Source of the DNA: an uncultured Gammaproteobacteria bacterium
GTDB taxonomy: Bacteria > Pseudomonadota > Gammaproteobacteria > Pseudomonadales > Pseudohongiellaceae
DNA length: 35,376 nucleotides
NCBI GenBank assembly: GCA_913054495.1
Contig: CAJXIY010000023.1
Location: forward strand, 1 to 35,376
Direction: 5' to 3'
The translations under genes and the position numbers were made by a program. The notes beneath the pieces are model-generated. The model ran no database searches, was not told where the DNA came from, and saw nothing but the letters and a program-made list of their open reading frames with translations. Numbering within the stretch: the first letter of the stretch is position 1; each line of letters opens with the position of its first letter. This document shows positions 15,477-24,050 of the stretch, one piece after another.

Positions 15477-17489
15477 TTATGTAACTGCAGCATTGCCGCC
15501 ACTTAAACCCAGGGTTTCCTGATAAAACTCAAGTTCAGTAAGCAAGGCCTGGACCTGGTTCTCCAGTCGGCGAAAACCATGGCCTTCGCCCTCAAACGCC
15601 ATATAGCGCACATCGACGCCCTTTTGTTTCAATTTATTACATATTCGCTCCGCCTGCTCGGAGGGCACTACCTTATCCTCCAGGCCCTGCAATAACAGCA
15701 ACGGTGCACTAATCTTGTCGATGTTGTAGATCGGGGACCGATCCCGGTAGGTTTGTTGCGCCTCCGGGTATGGTCCAATCAACTGGTCCAGATATCGCGA
15801 TTCAAATTTATGAGTACCCTGGGCCAGAACCTCCAGATCGCTGACCCCGTAGTAACTCGTGCCCGCAGCGAATAAATCACAGGCACTTAAGGCTGCCATA
15901 ACCGCATAGCCTCCTGCACTACCACCATGGATTGCAATTTTTTCAGGGTCGACCAAGCCCTCGGATATCAAATGCTGTACGCCAAAAATAATATCCTCGA
16001 GATCGACCACTCCCCATTTAAGATAGAGACTACGCCGAAATTTCCGCCCAAACCCGGTGCTGCCCCGGTGATTAACATCCAATACAGCGAAGCCCCGACT
16101 GGTCCAATATTGAACTTTTAAATTCAGAGAAACCTTAGCCGCACTGGTCGGTCCACCATGTATGCTAACCAGCAGGGGAGGCTGATCGTTTTCATTTCCC
16201 GTGAACACGGTGTTTACGGGTGGGTAGAAGTTGCCATAGGCAATTTGCTGGTCTGCCGTATTAAAACAAATGATTTCCGCTTGAGAAATCATCCCCCTAT
16301 CAATCGACGATTCCTCGGTGATTGACATTTTTTTAATTGCCAGAGAATTGATTTTTCGTGGCTTAGCCACCGCCAAACTATGAATGCTGTTGGCCCTTAC
16401 TGGTGAGGCAGCAGTGAAATACACCTGCCTATCGATTGTGACCAGGTTTTCCAGTTGCCCGTAACCATCTTCAATGATAAGCAGATTGCTCTTCCCTGCC
16501 GCGCTCGATTCGATAATCCCCAATTCCCATCGACCGTTGCGGGTTAAGCTGACAACAATGGAATCATCCCCTAGCAGAGCATAGTTGCTGGCACCAAGCA
16601 CCCAGGCTGCTGGCGCAAAATCTGCTGTCAGAGAACAGACAGGCTCGGGTTCGCAAGAAGCTTCCAATTTATCGGCAGTAACGCGATACAAATTCCACCA
16701 GTCAGACCAATCTGCAATAAAATACAGTTGCCCCTTGTTATCAAATTGAGGCTGAACCAGGGACCCGCTGGATGGTTGCTGAACTTGTCTGATGTTCGTC
16801 AGCTTGCCTTTGCTATCGAAATTCGCCAGGCGGATTTCGGTATCGTCCCAGGGCATATTGGGGTGAGACCAGGTCTGCCAGGCCAGGGTTTTGCCGTCGG
16901 GAGATAAGCGGGGCGTCGAAACAAAATCGGTACCTTGGAATAAAATTTCGCCTTCATCTCCCGATTCCAAATCTATGGCCACGAGTGTATTAACTACCCC
17001 CCTGGCATCAAAATCGGTGTCGTCGACTAGACGATGATCCTCTCGCACACAGATCAAGCGCTGGCGATGAACATCGACCAGAAAATCGGCGTAACGAAAA
17101 TTGCCAACTTGATCCGACTCAATCTGGGTAAGTGGAACAGGCGCGGCAATGGGATCTTGCGCATTCCCCCCCAGGGGCTGTTTGTAGATTAGCTGATCGA
17201 CCAGATTACATACGTATAAATGATTCTCATGAACTACATAAGGTAATCCGCCATATTCGTGTACTCGGCTTCTAACATTAATTTCATACGCTGAAATCCT
17301 TCTGAGTTCCCCCATATCGGATAAATGCCAAACTGCCAGTTTGTCTTTTTCTCCAGCTTCAGAATTGACGAAATAGACTCCATCGGACGCAGGCCGGACA
17401 AAATTAATGTCGTTGGAATCTCGACATACCTTCTCCGCTGTTAGCGCAGAACCCCAGTTGCCGTATGCAGCTTGCCGTTTTGTTGTCAT
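15477..17489 (-). CDS. S9 family prolyl-oligopeptidase-type peptidase
   Basis: A serine peptidase of 670 residues of the acylaminoacyl-peptidase/dipeptidyl-peptidase branch (S9C-like), cutting short peptides. The N-terminal 400 residues form a beta-propeller of WD-like strands (TPRLSPDGKTLAWQTWSHP is a typical TolB-like turn). The C-terminal alpha/beta hydrolase domain holds PPLLVSIHGGPTS, DVNHRGSTGFGR, the nucleophile in IHGGSAGGYA (about Ser524), the acid in LQGLEDKVVP (about Asp605) and the base in GEGHGFRR (about His637). There is no signal peptide, so it acts in the cytosol. It starts six bases after the stop of the MFS gene, so the two are one operon. A linked role is plausible, for example handling a peptide that the transporter moves, but this is inference. 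Confidence 0.92.
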   Translation of the reverse strand: MTTKRQAAYGNWGSALTAEKVCRDSNDINFVRPASDGVYFVNSEAGEKDKLAVWHLSDMGELRRISAYEINVRSRVHEYGGLPYVVHENHLYVCNLVDQLIYKQPLGGNAQDPIAAPVPLTQIESDQVGNFRYADFLVDVHRQRLICVREDHRLVDDTDFDARGVVNTLVAIDLESGDEGEILFQGTDFVSTPRLSPDGKTLAWQTWSHPNMPWDDTEIRLANFDSKGKLTNIRQVQQPSSGSLVQPQFDNKGQLYFIADWSDWWNLYRVTADKLEASCEPEPVCSLTADFAPAAWVLGASNYALLGDDSIVVSLTRNGRWELGIIESSAAGKSNLLIIEDGYGQLENLVTIDRQVYFTAASPVRANSIHSLAVAKPRKINSLAIKKMSITEESSIDRGMISQAEIICFNTADQQIAYGNFYPPVNTVFTGNENDQPPLLVSIHGGPTSAAKVSLNLKVQYWTSRGFAVLDVNHRGSTGFGRKFRRSLYLKWGVVDLEDIIFGVQHLISEGLVDPEKIAIHGGSAGGYAVMAALSACDLFAAGTSYYGVSDLEVLAQGTHKFESRYLDQLIGPYPEAQQTYRDRSPIYNIDKISAPLLLLQGLEDKVVPSEQAERICNKLKQKGVDVRYMAFEGEGHGFRRLENQVQALLTELEFYQETLGLSGGNAAVT

Positions 17490-17495
17490 CGCCGT

Positions 17496-18887
17496 TTATC
17501 CATACCCATGGACTCGACCACGAATCACCGAGAGATAGAGACCTGGAAGACAAACCGCAGCCGCCAGATAAAAGCTAAAACTGATAGTTCGTTCCAGAGC
17601 CGGATAGCTGGAAGGCTCTATTTGAGCCGTGCCCAGACTCAATGCCATGACCAGTGTAAACAGCACCATACTCATCAACTGACCCAATATGCGTGTCGTG
17701 GATACAGCAGCGGCCGCGGCTCCGAGATGCTTCTTTTCCACTGAGCCCATGATGGCGTTGACGTTTGGCGAAGAAAACAAACTAAAACCCAAACCGGTGA
17801 CAATCAGCGCCGTGACTATCGTAGCAGTGCCGGAGTTACTATCGAGCGAAGCGAATAAGACGAGTCCGATGGCGGTAATAGCCATGCCGGCGGAAGCCAG
17901 TATCCTGGGTTCCATGTGATCTGACATCTTCCCCATCAACGGCGAAAAAACCGCCATAGTCAGTGGTTGTATCATCATGATCATGCCCGCGTTGGTGGCT
18001 GTGAGCCCTTTCAGATATTGCAAGTAGAGACTCAGCAAAACTACGTTCATGAAGGTGGCACTGTAGATGATGAACGATGCGAGGCAGGAAAAAGTGAAGA
18101 CTCGGTTGGTGAAAAAAAGCATGACATCCCAAATAGGGTATTGTTTCGATTTCGCTTGTTGGAAAAAAACCACGACTCCGAACAAACCCGCTGCAATAAT
18201 CAGATAGCTGTATTGCCTGGGCAACAGGGAAACTCCCAGGCAAATGACGAAGATTGCCAGGCAATAGTTCAGTGCCCCGGAGAAATCGAATGTACCCTTC
18301 TCTTCTGCTACCCATTCTCCTTTCACCTTATAAACACCCACAAATAGCACCAACACGGCAATGGGTATCTGCAGAAGAAAGTTAGCCCTCCAACCCAGTT
18401 GATCCACCAGCAATCCTCCCAGCAGTGGTCCACCGGCCAGACCGAAATAGATCACCGACACTACCAGACCGATCACTCGCCCGCGGCTTGCGGCTGGAAA
18501 TACCGACGAAACGATTGCCATTTGAGTCGCATATAGCATGGCGGCACCAAAACCTTGCAGAAATCGTGCCGTAATAAGTAGCGCCGCGCTGTTTGCCAAC
18601 GCCGCCAACAAGGACGCAAGGATTACAGCGACAGCGCCTGTCAGAAATATTTTTTTGCGACCGTACATGTCAGCAAGACGACCAAAGATAAGAACAAACA
18701 TGGCGCTTGCCATCAAGAAAGCGGTAGGAATCCAACTCAGGCTACGGGCCGAGAGTGACAGATCTTCGGCGATGGCTGGTAGCGCTACATTAACCGATGA
18801 CAGCATGATCGGTACTGATATGGCGTTCAATAAGACCATGAACAGTACGTATCTTTGCAACACAGTGTAGGGTTTGGTTTCTGACAT
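17496..18887 (-). CDS. MFS transporter, drug:proton antiporter type (DHA2-like)
   Basis: An inner-membrane carrier of 463 residues of the major facilitator superfamily. Motif A is GRLADMYGRKKIF in the loop after helix 2; the antiporter motif C is seen as GLAGGPLLGGLLVDQLGW in helix 5, the mark of proton-driven exporters. The opening VNVALPAIAEDLSLS and SWIPTAFLMASA are typical of the EmrB/QacA group, which usually has 14 helices; the length here is a little short for that group. Probably exports a small organic compound; substrate unknown. First gene of a two-gene operon with the S9 peptidase. The upstream region of about 400 bp has no clear regulator gene. Confidence 0.9.
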   Translation of the reverse strand: MSETKPYTVLQRYVLFMVLLNAISVPIMLSSVNVALPAIAEDLSLSARSLSWIPTAFLMASAMFVLIFGRLADMYGRKKIFLTGAVAVILASLLAALANSAALLITARFLQGFGAAMLYATQMAIVSSVFPAASRGRVIGLVVSVIYFGLAGGPLLGGLLVDQLGWRANFLLQIPIAVLVLFVGVYKVKGEWVAEEKGTFDFSGALNYCLAIFVICLGVSLLPRQYSYLIIAAGLFGVVVFFQQAKSKQYPIWDVMLFFTNRVFTFSCLASFIIYSATFMNVVLLSLYLQYLKGLTATNAGMIMMIQPLTMAVFSPLMGKMSDHMEPRILASAGMAITAIGLVLFASLDSNSGTATIVTALIVTGLGFSLFSSPNVNAIMGSVEKKHLGAAAAAVSTTRILGQLMSMVLFTLVMALSLGTAQIEPSSYPALERTISFSFYLAAAVCLPGLYLSVIRGRVHGYG

Positions 18888-19319
18888 ATTACGGCTGAAG
18901 ATTTTCTTAAAGCGCTAGCATACAGGGTAAGAATTATCTTGCAATACGCCTGTAATCGACCGCAGGCAACTTGCAAGGACTCGGTGAGTCAATGTCGGAG
19001 GCGGTATCGCAAACCGAAGACAAGACTTCGCTTATGCTACAATGAATCAGTCTAATAAACTGCACATCCATTGCTTCGGCAAGTACGAGTAGTGGCTGTC
19101 AATTTTTAAAGAATCACTGCGGCCGAACGGATTCCTAAATCGTTATTACGCTAGTTCAGCCAACAACTCTTCGGAAACTCGCTGCCCAGAATTACTTCTG
19201 GAGTAGAATTAGACCCTGCGTCGAGTAAATTCGGATGGATATTCGTGACGCGGTACAATTTTGAATTGTTTATTGAGTAATTCGTTAACAGAGTGGTTTT
19301 ACTTGTCAACACCCATTTC
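18888..19319. other. Intergenic stretch upstream of the MFS operon
   Basis: About 430 bp with no gene that I can support. An extended -10-like TGCTACAAT (19035-19043) and TACAAT (19254-19259) occur on the plus strand, without good -35 boxes, and could belong to the NUDIX gene. The MFS promoter must lie here on the minus strand but is not distinct by eye. Confidence 0.35.
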
Positions 19320-19401
19320 ATCAATACCCACCTGGACTGACGCCGATCGACACCTCCAAATTACAAAGTAGCGCTTATTGTAGCCTCGTCGACTGTTTTT
19401 C
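19320..19401 (+). repeat. Imperfect repeat, copy B: joined to the NUDIX reading frame
   Basis: The partner of 15359-15448, 82 bases, with the 16-base identical block at 19346-19361. The frame is open from 19289 through this repeat into the NUDIX gene. The segment CSLVDCFSRA resembles the N-terminal helix of NudL proteins (for example TLDDFLSRF in the E. coli protein, as I recall it), so this is probably the real 5' end of the gene. The two copies bracket the S9/MFS operon as direct repeats. Confidence 0.6.
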
Positions 19402-19459
19402 CCGGGCTCGAGCCGAAGACCCGGAACCCATTGCACACCCTGACAGTGCGGTAAACAAG

Positions 19460-19993
19460 ATGGTGAAAGGTAAGGAGAACGACCTGCGAAAAGCAGCAGT
19501 ATTGATTCCCGTTACGCGTCAGGATTCTGAACATGAGAGTCATATCATACTGACCGTCCGCTCTGAAAACCTGAGATCCCATGCCGGACAAATCAGCCTG
19601 CCCGGCGGCACCCGCGACGCAGAAGATTCGGATGCTATTGCAACCGCCCTGAGAGAGAGTGAAGAGGAAATAGGGCTGCTCTCCTCTCAGGTAGAAGTTA
19701 TTGGTAAATTGGGCGACATGGCACTTCCATCAGGTTTCCATATTACTCCGATTGTGGGCCTGATCGACCCTGGACTGAGTTTTACCCCTGCTCCGGATGA
19801 AGTAGCCGATATTTTTCAGGTACCGCTGGAATTAGTGCTCGATCTCAATGCCTATGAGGCTTCATACATGACCTACAACGATGTTGAGCGCAAGGTCCTG
19901 GAACTCCACTATGAAGATTACAGAATCTGGGGTGCTACTGCGGCTATTCTTCATCATCTCGCCATGCAAGTCGCGAAGCATCGTAGAAGTTAG
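19460..19993 (+). CDS. NUDIX hydrolase, NudL / CoA-pyrophosphatase type
   Basis: A cytosolic NUDIX pyrophosphatase of the UPF0035/NudL branch, whose members split coenzyme A and related nucleotides. The product from 19460 has 177 residues: KAAVLIPVTR, then SHAGQISLPGGT, and the NUDIX helix with LRESEEEIGL, whose glutamates bind the metal. TPIVGLI and ADIFQVPL match the family further on. ATG at 19460 lacks a convincing ribosome site, and the frame stays open upstream to 19289 with residues that resemble the family N-terminus, but no ATG, GTG or TTG occurs there. The true start may be a rare codon (CTG at 19337) or the gene may have lost its original start. It ends 11 bases from the convergent GGDEF gene. 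Confidence 0.82.
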   Translation: MVKGKENDLRKAAVLIPVTRQDSEHESHIILTVRSENLRSHAGQISLPGGTRDAEDSDAIATALRESEEEIGLLSSQVEVIGKLGDMALPSGFHITPIVGLIDPGLSFTPAPDEVADIFQVPLELVLDLNAYEASYMTYNDVERKVLELHYEDYRIWGATAAILHHLAMQVAKHRRS

Positions 19994-20004
19994 CAGGCGT
20001 TGAA

Positions 20005-20658
20005 CTATACGCCAGAGAGGGCTCGGTCTTTCGCTTTATCAAGCTTCTTATGACGAACCTGGTTTCGACCTTCCTGTTTGGCAATATAGAGAAAGCCATC
20101 GACTTTCTCTACAAATTCCTTCTCGGTAATCTGGTCACCACGCTTGTACACATCGACGCCAAAGCTCGCCTCGATTCCCAGCCGCATGGCGAGGGTCTCT
20201 ACCGGCGTATTTTCGATAATTACTCGAAGACGATTGGCAAATCTAACGCCTTGCTTCAGCGTTGTGTCGGGCAGGATAAGGGTGAATTCTTCTCCGCCAT
20301 AGCGACAGGGAATATCCAGTCGACGAATGGCCTGGCGGATCAGATCGGAAATGTGGCTCAGTACGACATTCCCGACCTCATGACCATGAACATCATTGAT
20401 GTATTTAAAATGATCCAGGTCCAGCATAATCAGGCAGGTGGGCTGACCGGAACGGCGGGTACGTTCCATTTCCAGGCTCAGCGCCAGGTTAAAGTAGCGA
20501 AAGTTGAACAACTTCGTGAGCTCATCCGTGCGCACCAGCGCCGACAGGCGCTTGATTTCCTCCTGTAATCTCTTTACCTCAGGAAGATTCGTGCACTCAT
20601 CATCCCCCGCCGGGCAGGGACTAACGGGCTTGTAGCGTATTGAGGGAAGGTCTTTCAT
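20005..20658 (-). CDS. Diguanylate cyclase (GGDEF domain, GGEEF form)
   Basis: A 217-residue enzyme joining two GTP into cyclic di-GMP, the second messenger for surface growth and biofilm. The domain covers about 44-205: DELTKLFNFRYF, the metal site MLDLDHFKYIND, and the active loop RYGGEEF (121-125). The product-inhibition site RxxD is present as RRLD (112-115), exactly five residues before the loop, so activity is likely feedback-controlled. The final YIAKQEGRNQV is typical. Only about 40 residues precede the domain, with a short Leu/Glu/Lys-rich helix and no sensor or membrane part, so activation may depend on dimerisation through that helix or on a partner. It stands on the minus strand 198 bp after the anion transporter gene. 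Confidence 0.92.
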   Translation of the reverse strand: MKDLPSIRYKPVSPCPAGDDECTNLPEVKRLQEEIKRLSALVRTDELTKLFNFRYFNLALSLEMERTRRSGQPTCLIMLDLDHFKYINDVHGHEVGNVVLSHISDLIRQAIRRLDIPCRYGGEEFTLILPDTTLKQGVRFANRLRVIIENTPVETLAMRLGIEASFGVDVYKRGDQITEKEFVEKVDGFLYIAKQEGRNQVRHKKLDKAKDRALSGV

Positions 20659-20856
20659 AAGCTGTCGGATCGTGTTCTGTTTCTACCTGGTTGCGCAATA
20701 TCGTCATCCAAATTTAAGAACACCAGCTGTTTACCCCCCGGAATTCTGATTTTTCTCAGAAAATGCGGCTGAATTCAGTCCCGACAGTAGCATAAAGCCA
20801 GTCAGAAAATCTGAAATAGCGCACATTTTGAAAATAAACATCGCTAAATCAATTAG

Positions 20857-22554
20857 CTACGGTGCAGCCCAGGCCGGGAACTCCCCTAGCACCCCGAAGG
20901 TAAGATGGCCTAATGTGTAGACGAAAAACGTCACGAACAGCACCGAAAGCACGTCCAACCAGATACCCGCAATCACCATTTTCATTATAGGCACCCTGCC
21001 CGAGCCATAGATAATGGCATTGGGTGGTGTGGACACCGGTAACATAAATGCACATGACGCCGCCAGGGTCGTTGGGATGAGCAGCAATAGGGGGTGAACT
21101 TCGAGAGCCTGGGCCATGCTCGCCATGATTGGGACCGCCAGTGAGATAGTGGCCGTATTCGACATGACCTCGGTTAAACCGGTGATAAAACCCACCGTGC
21201 TGATCACGATAACCAGTGGGTTTGCATCCCCGAGCACCGCCTGTAACTGTGCTGCGATGTAGGTCGAGAGACCGGAGGTCCCAAAGCCCTTGGCGAGGGC
21301 CAGGCCCCCGCCGAACAATAACAAGATCCCCCAGGGCACTCTCTTGGCATCCTCCCAATCCATCAGACGGCCACCAATCTTCTTGCCCGCGGGGATAATA
21401 AACAAGGTCAATGCCATGGTGATTGATACGGTGCCATCATCGATCATATAACCCACCGGCGAAGAACCGACCCAGACCAGGAATGAATCCAGATAATGAC
21501 TCCAGCCGAAGATGTCTACCTCCGGTCCAAACAGTCGATCCTTGCGTGTCATCCACAGCAATGCCGCAGTGCCAAATACTGCCGCGACTCTTTTCTCTTC
21601 CGTCGACATGGGTCCCAGCTTACTAATTTCTCCGGTAATAAAATCGCGGCCACTGAAGGGTGTTGTAGGAGGCAGGGGAAACACGAGACGAGTCAGGACC
21701 AACCAGGCAGTGATCATATAGACTCCGCTCATGGGTAAGGCAAACAGCATCCAGGACGAAAAAGTAATATCTGGCGCCTCGGGGAAAAGCTGTGTCATCT
21801 GGGTTACCAGTATGCCGTTGGGCGGTGTGCCTATTAATGTCGCAAATCCGCCGATTGACGCAGAGTAGGCAATTCCTAACAATAAGGTTAGGGAAAAATT
21901 TTCTGCCCTCTCATCTACCACTCCCCCTTTCGCTACTATTTCCTTGTTCAAGTCTTCGTAGAGAAGTATCAATGACATACCCATGGGCAGCATCATTAAC
22001 GCGGTGGCGGTGTTGGAGAGCCACATAGACAGAAACCCGGTGGCCAGCATGAATCCCAACACCAGGCGGTGCGGCTGTCCACCGATAATTTTCAGTATAT
22101 TCAGAGCGATACGTTTGTGCAGATTCCATTTCTCGACCGCGATGGCGATCATGAAACCACCGAGGAACAGGAGAATGATCCAGTCCATGTACTGCCCGGC
22201 GACATTGGGGAAAATGATGTCGAAATCGGAAGGGGTCAGACCATCGCTAATACTTACGGTATCGAAATCTATGCGATTTGCCGCGGGCATTTCCCGCCCG
22301 CGCATAATGCCAAGCAGCGGGAACATCACGATGGGTATCAACGCCGTCGCCGCCAGCGGAATCGCTTCTGTAATCCACCAGATAGCCATGAATACGACTA
22401 TGGCAGCCATCCTCGTTACTTGGGGATTGCCGGGCTCCAGATCGACGAAGAACAATATCAGCAGAAATACCGTGGGTGCGAGCCAGAGACCAATGCGGCT
22501 TCGCAGAGAATCTTCAGTAATTTCATCGGGATTTACTTCGGTACTGGATGTCAT
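20857..22554 (-). CDS. DASS/SLC13-type sodium:anion symporter
   Basis: An inner-membrane carrier of 565 residues for di- or tricarboxylates or sulfate, driven by sodium. The two conserved Ser-Asn-Thr motifs that bind sodium and substrate are visible: WLSNTATALMMLPMG in the first half and EVMSNTATISLAVPI in the second. The half-repeats also carry IGTPPNGILV and STPPNAIIYGSG. The N-terminal part shows IWWITEAIPLAATAL, a family signature. There are 11 or so hydrophobic segments. A loop of about 40 residues between the first helices (REMPAANRIDFDTVSISDGL) is longer than usual. It follows the dienelactone hydrolase gene by 65 bp, possibly in one transcript with the peroxiredoxin gene. The exact anion cannot be assigned. 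Confidence 0.9.
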   Translation of the reverse strand: MTSSTEVNPDEITEDSLRSRIGLWLAPTVFLLILFFVDLEPGNPQVTRMAAIVVFMAIWWITEAIPLAATALIPIVMFPLLGIMRGREMPAANRIDFDTVSISDGLTPSDFDIIFPNVAGQYMDWIILLFLGGFMIAIAVEKWNLHKRIALNILKIIGGQPHRLVLGFMLATGFLSMWLSNTATALMMLPMGMSLILLYEDLNKEIVAKGGVVDERAENFSLTLLLGIAYSASIGGFATLIGTPPNGILVTQMTQLFPEAPDITFSSWMLFALPMSGVYMITAWLVLTRLVFPLPPTTPFSGRDFITGEISKLGPMSTEEKRVAAVFGTAALLWMTRKDRLFGPEVDIFGWSHYLDSFLVWVGSSPVGYMIDDGTVSITMALTLFIIPAGKKIGGRLMDWEDAKRVPWGILLLFGGGLALAKGFGTSGLSTYIAAQLQAVLGDANPLVIVISTVGFITGLTEVMSNTATISLAVPIMASMAQALEVHPLLLLIPTTLAASCAFMLPVSTPPNAIIYGSGRVPIMKMVIAGIWLDVLSVLFVTFFVYTLGHLTFGVLGEFPAWAAP

Positions 22555-22574
22555 AATCGCCCTATTATTGTTGT

Positions 22575-22605
22575 GAGCCTCTGATTAAGTATTCGATATC
22601 TCTGG
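22575..22605. repeat. Dispersed intergenic repeat, copy 1 (core GAGCCTCTGAT)
   Basis: This 31-base stretch matches 26676-26706 at 26 positions, with all five differences being transitions. It lies between the transporter start and the dienelactone hydrolase stop. Related cores occur at 24886-24920 and 30723-30738. Confidence 0.6.
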
Positions 22606-22619
22606 CCTTCAGAGCGGCC

Positions 22620-23330
22620 CTAGAAAATTTCTTGAAGGAAATTTTCCAGTGCCTGGTAGCTGCGTTTCTGTGCCACCTCGCTGTAGAGCGTACCAAAATC
22701 CGGATTGTTGGCAGCGGGATTGGTGAACGCATGCATGGTGCCACCGTAGGCGTGTAGTTGCCAGTCTGCATTAGCCGTGGTCATTTCGGTCTCAAAAGCC
22801 AATACCTGTTGCGGCGGTACCATGGGATCATCATGACCATGCAGACACAGAATTTTGGCTTTGATCGCTTCGTTCGCTACCTCCGATGCCGCCAGGATGC
22901 CGTGGATACTCACCACCCCCAGTACATCTGCGCCGGAGCGGGCGAGTTCCAGCACACACATACCACCGAAGCAGTAGCCCATAGCCGCTACCCGCGTCGC
23001 ATCGACCTGGGGGATATTACGACCGGCGACCAGAGCCGCTCGCACCCGTTGTCTTAGCACCAGCCGGTCCTCCGCCAGGGGATTCATCAGTGCCGAGTTG
23101 ACTTCAATATCTCCGTCGGTGCCGAACACCCCCTTGCCATACATATCCAACGCGAATCCAATATAACCCATGTCCGCGATTCGTTCTGCCGCGTCGCAGG
23201 CATGCTGGCGCCGACCACTCCAGTCGTGGGCGACCAGTACCAGAGGCTGCTGCGTGTTGGTCTCCTGATAAGCCAGATAGCCCTCTAAGACGGTTTCACC
23301 ATCATGGTATTCAATGTGATCAGTTATCAT
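22620..23330 (-). CDS. Dienelactone hydrolase family protein
   Basis: A cytosolic alpha/beta hydrolase of 236 residues in the dienelactone hydrolase family, which opens lactone or ester bonds in the breakdown of aromatic compounds and related molecules. The cysteine nucleophile is in AAMGYCFGGMC (Cys120), the acid in LHGHDDPMVP (Asp168) and the base in GGTMHAFTNP (His200), the Cys-Asp-His triad usual for the family. It has VAHDWSGRRQHACD near the N-terminus as the oxyanion region. Full length. Whether it truly acts on dienelactone is unknown, as many members have other substrates. It follows the peroxiredoxin gene by 64 bp on the same strand and precedes the anion transporter gene. Confidence 0.88.
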   Translation of the reverse strand: MITDHIEYHDGETVLEGYLAYQETNTQQPLVLVAHDWSGRRQHACDAAERIADMGYIGFALDMYGKGVFGTDGDIEVNSALMNPLAEDRLVLRQRVRAALVAGRNIPQVDATRVAAMGYCFGGMCVLELARSGADVLGVVSIHGILAASEVANEAIKAKILCLHGHDDPMVPPQQVLAFETEMTTANADWQLHAYGGTMHAFTNPAANNPDFGTLYSEVAQKRSYQALENFLQEIF

Positions 23331-23394
23331 TTAGTTTACCTGTGATCGATTACGGCTGTGTACCTGCTCGCGGCTGGAGTTAGTGAGAATCAAC

Positions 23395-23874
23395 CTACAG
23401 CACTTCGAGCATAGCCTCGGCCGAGCTCACCTTAATTTCACCCGGCGCCTCGATGACCAGATGGATTACGGTGCCATCGTCAACAATCATACCGAAGCGC
23501 TTGGCCCTGCCTCCCATGCCGAAACCGCTGGCGTCAAGCTCCATGCCGATCGCAGCGGTGAATTCCCCATTGCCATCGGCGAGCATGAGGATCTCTTCGG
23601 CATTTTGTGCCTGGCCCCAGGCGCCCATCACGAAGGCGTCATTCACCGACATACAGGCAATAGTATCCACGCCCTTGTCCTTGATGGCATCTGCACTGAC
23701 GACGAAGCCAGGCAAGTGGGTCAGGGAACAACCCGGCGTGAAGGCGCCAGGCACGGCGAAGAACACGACTTTCTTGCCGTCGAACACCTCCTGAGAACTC
23801 ATGTCTTTGGGGCCATCTGCCATCATTACCTTGAAATTGACCGCCGGTATCTTGTCTCCCACCTGAATTGACAT
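23395..23874 (-). CDS. Peroxiredoxin, Prx5 type (cysteine form)
   Basis: A cytosolic thiol peroxidase of 159 residues, reducing hydrogen peroxide and organic peroxides with glutathione or a thioredoxin-like partner. The active site is FFAVPGAFTPGCSLTHLPGF, with the peroxidatic Cys49 in the Prx5 motif. A second cysteine at 74 lies in TIACMSVNDAFVMGAWG, a conserved family stretch. It lacks the C-terminal glutaredoxin domain seen in some gammaproteobacterial fusions. It differs from the selenocysteine peroxiredoxin at 1-259 in branch, cell location and catalytic residue. It heads a minus-strand row ahead of the dienelactone hydrolase gene, and is divergent from the YdcF-type gene across 176 bp. 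Confidence 0.92.
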   Translation of the reverse strand: MSIQVGDKIPAVNFKVMMADGPKDMSSQEVFDGKKVVFFAVPGAFTPGCSLTHLPGFVVSADAIKDKGVDTIACMSVNDAFVMGAWGQAQNAEEILMLADGNGEFTAAIGMELDASGFGMGGRAKRFGMIVDDGTVIHLVIEAPGEIKVSSAEAMLEVL

Positions 23875-24050
23875 CGCTTATACTCCTGCCTGGATATAGT
23901 GTCTGGATCGCAAGATAGTAGCAAATTCGATGGCACATTCTAAGCACCGAGGGAGTATTAAATTGCCCATGTCATCGCCCGAAAATTGAGGTAGCATTCG
24001 GTGCATTAGCGGCTGCCCCAAGTACGCACAGAAAGGATAACCACGCAGCG

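Noticed and set aside
20744-20761. Hairpin TTCTGA-TTTTTC-TCAGAA between the transporter and the diguanylate cyclase genes
   Set aside because: It is nearly 100 bases after the transporter stop, AT-rich and not followed by a T-run on the coding strand, so it is not supported as a terminator.
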